Source of the DNA: Pseudomonadota bacterium
GTDB taxonomy: Bacteria > Pseudomonadota > Alphaproteobacteria > Rhizobiales > Beijerinckiaceae
Length of the DNA stretch: 9,231 nt
Assembly: GCA_023452965.1 (NCBI GenBank)
Contig: JAEXUU010000114.1
Coordinates: 1 to 9,231 of the forward strand
Direction: 5' to 3'
A program made the translations under genes and the position numbers. Position 1 is the stretch's first letter. Each line of letters begins with the position of its first letter. Under the pieces are notes generated by a model. That model ran no database searches and had not been told where the DNA came from. It saw nothing but the letters and a program-made list of their open reading frames with translations. This document shows positions 6,331-9,231 of this stretch, piece by piece.

Positions 6331-7173
6331 CTACAGCATCGGCAGCGAGCGCGGCCTGCGCCCGAGCGGGAAAGCGGCGTCGATCGCGGCGATATCGGCT
6401 TCGTCGAGGCGCAGCGCCAGCGCCCCGGCATTGTCCTCGGCATGAGCGGCCCTCGCCGCCTTCGGGATCGCGAACACCTGATGGCGCCGGGTCAGGAAGG
6501 CAAGCGCGACCTGGCGCGGGCTCGCGCCATGCTTCGCCGCGATCTGCGCCAGCGCCCGCCCCTGCGCCGAGCCGGGCTCGGGGAAATCGTCCTGCCCGAA
6601 CGGGCTATAGGCGGTGACCGCGACGCTGTTCTTCTCGCACCAGAGGATGACGGCATGCTCGATCGCCCGCTCGCGCAGATGGTAGAGCACCTGATTGCAG
6701 GCGATCCTGCCCGGCCCGATCAGCTCCAGCGCCTCGTCGAGGTCGTCGACGTCGAAATTACTGACGCCCCAGGAGCGGATCTTGCCCTCTTCCCGCAACG
6801 CCTCGAAGGCGGCGAAGGTCTCTTCGAGTGGGTAGGAGCCGCGCCAGTGCAGCAGGTAGCAGTCGAGCCGGTCGGTGCCGAGCCGCTGCAGCGAGCGCTC
6901 GCAGGCGGCGCGCGTGCCGGCACGCGAGGCATTGTGCGGCAGGACCTTGGAAACCAGGAAGACCGCGTCGCGCCGCCCCGAGATCGCCTCGCCGACGATC
7001 TCCTCGGAACGGCCATCGCCATACATCTCGGCGGTATCGATATGGGTCAGCCCGAGATCGAGCCCGCGCCGCAGCGCCGCGACCGCCGCCTTGCGCTCGG
7101 AGAGCTCGATGTTCCAGCTACCCTGGCCGATCACGGAAACCCGCTGGCCGCCCGGTCCGAAAGCTCTCTCCAT
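6331..7173 (-). CDS. Aldo/keto reductase, YeaE-like
   Basis: A 280-residue NAD(P)H-dependent reductase with the (beta/alpha)8 aldo/keto reductase fold. The catalytic tetrad is complete: Asp46 (in HIDTAEMY), Tyr51, Lys76 (LVSKVLP) and His109 (YLLHWRGSYP). Other family blocks are KIRSWGVSNF (131-140), CNQVLYHL (159-166), AYSPFGQ (188-194) and the cofactor-binding IPKAA (236-240). The order and wording resemble E. coli YeaE, a methylglyoxal reductase-like enzyme, and the length agrees (about 284 there). Methylglyoxal or another small aldehyde is a reasonable but unproven substrate. The start is ATG 7171-7173 with a G-rich site about nine bases upstream. It is convergent with the amidase gene and lies 121 bases downstream of the lipoprotein gene on the same strand, beyond a palindrome, so it probably has its own promoter. 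Confidence 0.93.
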   Translation of the reverse strand: MERAFGPGGQRVSVIGQGSWNIELSERKAAVAALRRGLDLGLTHIDTAEMYGDGRSEEIVGEAISGRRDAVFLVSKVLPHNASRAGTRAACERSLQRLGTDRLDCYLLHWRGSYPLEETFAAFEALREEGKIRSWGVSNFDVDDLDEALELIGPGRIACNQVLYHLRERAIEHAVILWCEKNSVAVTAYSPFGQDDFPEPGSAQGRALAQIAAKHGASPRQVALAFLTRRHQVFAIPKAARAAHAEDNAGALALRLDEADIAAIDAAFPLGRRPRSLPML

Positions 7174-7240
7174 GGATTCAGCCCCCTTCGATCGCCGGGC
7201 ATCCTATCGGATACGCCTTGGCGATCTCATTCCCTGTTGG

Positions 7241-7288
7241 AGCATCGGATTCGTCCGAAAAGTGGATTCCACTTTTCGGTCCGAGGCT
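7241..7288. repeat. Nested palindromic repeat (REP-like) downstream of the lipoprotein gene
   Basis: Core arms CCGAAAAGTGGA (7255-7266) and TCCACTTTTCGG (7268-7279) are perfect reverse complements around a single T. Outer arms AGCATCGGA (7241-7249) and TCCGAGGCT (7280-7288) match at 8 of 9 positions, leaving a five-base bulge (7250-7254) on the left. It starts seven bases after the stop of the lipoprotein gene, as read on the - strand. There is no U-run after it, so it is more like a dispersed palindromic element than a classical terminator. I recall similar elements in Bosea/Methylobacterium-type genomes. Confidence 0.7.
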
Positions 7289-7294
7289 CTGGGT

Positions 7295-7717
7295 TCAGCG
7301 GACCTCGATCTCGAAGCGGCCGTCGCGAACCTCGCCATCGGCGTAGCGCACCTTGACCTCGAAACTATCGCGCCCGCGATAATCCGGCCGCGAGGTGTAT
7401 TCGAAGGCGAGCGAGTTGCCGACCCGCCCATCGCAATGGGCATAGGGGCCGGGGCCGTAGACCGCTTCGGCCTTGCGCGTCGCCATCCTGACCTTGCCGT
7501 GCTCGGGGTCGCGGGTCAGCACGGCGGTCGGCCGCTTCACCTGCCGGCAACGCTTGTCCATGGTCATGTAGGTCTGCTGGAGGAAGGTCGGCTCGCCGGC
7601 GCGGACGCGGTCGATGCCGTCGGCGGCCTGGCTAGGCGCATCGCCGGAGGTCACGCAGCCGCCGAGCATGCCGCACAGGAGGACGATGCCGAGGGTGGTC
7701 AATCCGGCAACTGGCAT
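7295..7717 (-). CDS. Small predicted lipoprotein with Ig-like C-terminal region
   Basis: A 140-residue protein. The N-terminus has a hydrophobic stretch LTTLGIVLLCGML (6-18) and a lipobox LGGC with Cys21 as the lipidation site, so it should be exported and anchored in the envelope. Val22 at +2 would favour the outer membrane by the E. coli rule. There is no Lys or Arg before the hydrophobic stretch, which is odd for a signal peptide, and no in-frame upstream ATG or GTG is nearby. The mature part has Cys57 and Cys95, a possible disulfide. The region 62-140 resembles cadherin/Big-type repeats: a PEHGKV strand, then EYTSRPDYRGRDSFEVKVRY and a closing strand FEIEVR. The start ATG 7715-7717 has AGGAGA four to five bases upstream. 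It is 58 bases downstream of folC on the same strand and may be co-transcribed with it. I do not recognise a specific family; function unknown. Confidence 0.75.
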   Translation of the reverse strand: MPVAGLTTLGIVLLCGMLGGCVTSGDAPSQAADGIDRVRAGEPTFLQQTYMTMDKRCRQVKRPTAVLTRDPEHGKVRMATRKAEAVYGPGPYAHCDGRVGNSLAFEYTSRPDYRGRDSFEVKVRYADGEVRDGRFEIEVR

Positions 7718-7757
7718 GGCTCTCCTCGGCGCAGGCGGTAGGCGGAACAGGACGATA

Positions 7758-7770
7758 GGGCGGTTCGCCC
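7758..7770 (-). terminator. Short hairpin just after folC stop
   Basis: GGGCG (7758-7762) and CGCCC (7766-7770) pair around a three-base loop, five bases past the folC stop on the - strand. The following bases (TATCGTCCTGTT on the - strand) are only mildly T-rich. It may attenuate transcription into the lipoprotein gene; weak candidate. Confidence 0.2.
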
Positions 7771-7775
7771 CGACC

Positions 7776-9098
7776 TCAAACCGGTGGGGTGCCGTTGGCC
7801 TGGAGCACCTCGCCGGCGAGATAGAGCGAGCCGCAGATCAGGATGCGCGGCGGCACGGGCCAGTGGCGCGCGGCGATCTCGCGCAGCGCCTGCTCGACCG
7901 AGCCCGTGGCCTCCGCCCTGAGCCCGGCAGCACGGGCCAGTTCCGCCACCTCCTCGGCCGGGCGGGCGGCGAGCTGGTTCTGCATCGGCACGGCGAAGAG
8001 CGCATGCGCCAGGCCCTTGAAATGGCCGAGCGTGGCGCGGCCGTCCTTGGTCGAGAGCAGGCCGGTGATCATCACCAGCGGCGCCGGGTTCTTCTCCTCG
8101 AGATCGGCCATGGCCTGGGCGAGCACGCGCCCGCCATCGGGGTTGTGGCCGCCATCGAGCCAGAGCTCGGCGCCGGCGGGCACGAGTTCGGCAAGGTGGC
8201 CGCGCGCCAGCCGCTGCAGCCGCGCCGGCCATTCGGCCTCGGTCATGCCGCGCTCGAACGCTGCCGCCGGCAGGCCGCCATAGCCGGCGGCGCGCAGCGC
8301 CGCGATCGCCGTGCCGGCATTGATATGCTGGTGGCGCCCGGCGAGACGCGGCAGCGGCAGATCGAGCAGGCCATCGCCATCCTCGTAGACCAGCCTTCCG
8401 CCATCCTCATGGACGTTGAAGTCCTGCGCGCCGATCAGGATCTTCGAAGCGCCGGCACGCTCGGCGGCGGCCTCCAGCACGGCGGTCGGCTCCGGCTCCT
8501 GCGGCGCGATCACGGCGGGTGCGCCGCGCTTGAAGATGCCGGCCTTCTCGCCGGCGATCTTGGTCACGGTGTCGCCGAGATATTCGGAATGGTCGAGCGA
8601 GACCGGGGTGACCACCGTGCAGGCCGGATGGTCGATGACATTTGTGGTGTCGTAGCGCCCGCCGAGCCCGACCTCGAGCAGCACGACATCCGCCTTGTGC
8701 TCGGAGAAGAGCAGCAGCGCCGCCGAGGTGGTGATTTCGAAGAAGGTGATGGAATCGCCGGCATTGGCGCGCTCGCAGCGCTCCAGCGCCTCGACCAGCA
8801 CGTCCTCGTCGACGAAGCGCCCGCCGCCCGGCCGGCCGAGCCGGATCCGCTCATGGAAGCGCACCAGATGCGGCGAGGTGTAGACGTGGACGCTGAGGCC
8901 GGCCGCCTCGAGGATCGCCCGCATGAAGGCGATGGTCGAGCCCTTGCCATTGGTGCCGGCGACATGGATCACCGGCGGCAGGCGCTTCTGCGGATCGCCG
9001 AGGCGTTCGAGCAGGCGCAATATGCGGCCGAGCGAGAGGTCGATCAGCTTGGGATGCAGCGCCAGGAAGCGCGCCAGCAGCAGGTCGGATGTGCTCAT
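7776..9098 (-). CDS. folC: Bifunctional folylpolyglutamate synthase / dihydrofolate synthase
   Basis: A 440-residue member of the Mur ligase superfamily. It adds glutamate to dihydropteroate to make dihydrofolate and then extends the polyglutamate tail of folates, using ATP, in the cytosol. All key blocks are present: P-loop VAGTNGKGST (46-55), SPHL (75-78), FFEITT (119-124), EVGLGGRYDTTN (142-153), DHSEYLGDTVTKIAGEKAGI (169-188) with His170 and Lys185 at the position of the carbamylated lysine of E. coli FolC, and DGGHNP (315-320) in the C-terminal domain. It ends with ICGSLYLAGEVL (421-432). Length and architecture are normal. The start is ATG 9096-9098 with GGAG about nine bases upstream. 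The gene upstream on the same strand ends 82 bases before this start and may be accD, which commonly precedes folC in alphaproteobacteria. The lipoprotein gene follows. Confidence 0.96.
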   Translation of the reverse strand: MSTSDLLLARFLALHPKLIDLSLGRILRLLERLGDPQKRLPPVIHVAGTNGKGSTIAFMRAILEAAGLSVHVYTSPHLVRFHERIRLGRPGGGRFVDEDVLVEALERCERANAGDSITFFEITTSAALLLFSEHKADVVLLEVGLGGRYDTTNVIDHPACTVVTPVSLDHSEYLGDTVTKIAGEKAGIFKRGAPAVIAPQEPEPTAVLEAAAERAGASKILIGAQDFNVHEDGGRLVYEDGDGLLDLPLPRLAGRHQHINAGTAIAALRAAGYGGLPAAAFERGMTEAEWPARLQRLARGHLAELVPAGAELWLDGGHNPDGGRVLAQAMADLEEKNPAPLVMITGLLSTKDGRATLGHFKGLAHALFAVPMQNQLAARPAEEVAELARAAGLRAEATGSVEQALREIAARHWPVPPRILICGSLYLAGEVLQANGTPPV

Positions 9099-9180
9099 GC
9101 GGCTCCGGCCCCCCGGCCGGCGAAAGCATCGCGCCGGTGCGGAGCGGCTGCCGGCGATCCCCGATGCGTCGTGGGAAAGT

Positions 9181-9231
9181 TCAGTTGGCCTCGTGAAGCG
9201 GCTCGGCTTCCGCGGTCGCGCTCGCTCCCGG
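9181..9231 (-). CDS. C-terminal tail of an upstream gene, possibly accD (5' partial)
   Basis: On the - strand an open frame enters from the right edge and ends with TGA at 9181-9183. The last 16 residues read PGASATAEAEPLHEAN, an Ala/Pro/Glu-rich low-complexity tail. The piece is too short for homology. It is proposed as the end of accD (acetyl-CoA carboxylase carboxyltransferase beta subunit) only because accD-folC is a common alphaproteobacterial gene order and AccD often has a variable tail. The 82 bases between it and folC contain no other gene. Confidence 0.35.
   Translation of the reverse strand, partial: PGASATAEAEPLHEAN

Noticed and set aside
6192..6443. Possible 83-residue protein on the - strand ending in the 6205-6309 repeat
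   Set aside because: Its end (ALRCAPAGMT) is the translation of the intergenic palindrome, a known kind of false gene call, and the rest overlaps the reductase gene.
7255..7279. Classical rho-independent terminator for the lipoprotein gene
   Set aside because: The stem is strong but no U-run follows on the - strand, and the outer arms point to a palindromic repeat element instead.
6253..7356. 367-codon + strand frame opposite the aldo/keto reductase
   Set aside because: The opposite strand carries a complete catalytic tetrad; this frame has no motif and runs into an intergenic repeat.
1..9231. CRISPR array, tRNA/rRNA, insertion sequence, phage or toxin-antitoxin genes
   Set aside because: No spaced direct repeats, cloverleaf, transposase motifs or small paired genes were seen on either strand.

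Overview
The window is a GC-rich stretch of what looks like an alphaproteobacterial chromosome. Hyphomicrobiales is likely and a Bosea- or Methylobacterium-like genus is possible. That placement rests on base composition, the protein families, the style of the intergenic palindromes and the probable accD-folC neighbourhood. It is an inference from memory, not a search result. Coding density is high: eight complete genes and two gene ends fill almost everything, and no gap exceeds 300 bases.

Left part (1-2783): the end of an exopolysaccharide-type P-loop (CpsD/Wzc/ExoP-like) protein on the + strand, a GT2 glycosyltransferase on the - strand, and a GT4-type glycosyltransferase on the + strand. 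The two transferases are divergent across a 204-base gap. Together they look like the right-hand edge of a surface polysaccharide locus that continues to the left.

Middle part (2785-6190): an AbrB-family membrane protein (-) meets the GT4 gene tail to tail with one base between the stops. It is divergent from an EamA/DMT transporter (+) across a 241-base gap that holds a 9-bp hairpin. The transporter is followed 30 bases later by an acetamidase/formamidase-family hydrolase, so the two probably form an operon for uptake or efflux plus hydrolysis of a small amide. The substrate cannot be read from the sequence.

Right part (6191-9231), all - strand: a YeaE-like aldo/keto reductase, a small lipoprotein with an Ig-like C-terminal region, folC, and the last 16 codons of another gene that by position may be accD. 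Two palindromic elements lie in this part. A REP/RIME-like long inverted repeat sits between the convergent amidase and reductase genes. A 12-bp-arm palindrome with outer arms lies just downstream of the lipoprotein gene.

I see no defence island, CRISPR array, RNA gene, insertion sequence or phage gene. The window is mostly ordinary. The points worth a second look are the transporter-amidase pair with its structured, SD-less start, the tyrosine-free P-loop protein end, the lipoprotein, and the two repeat families.
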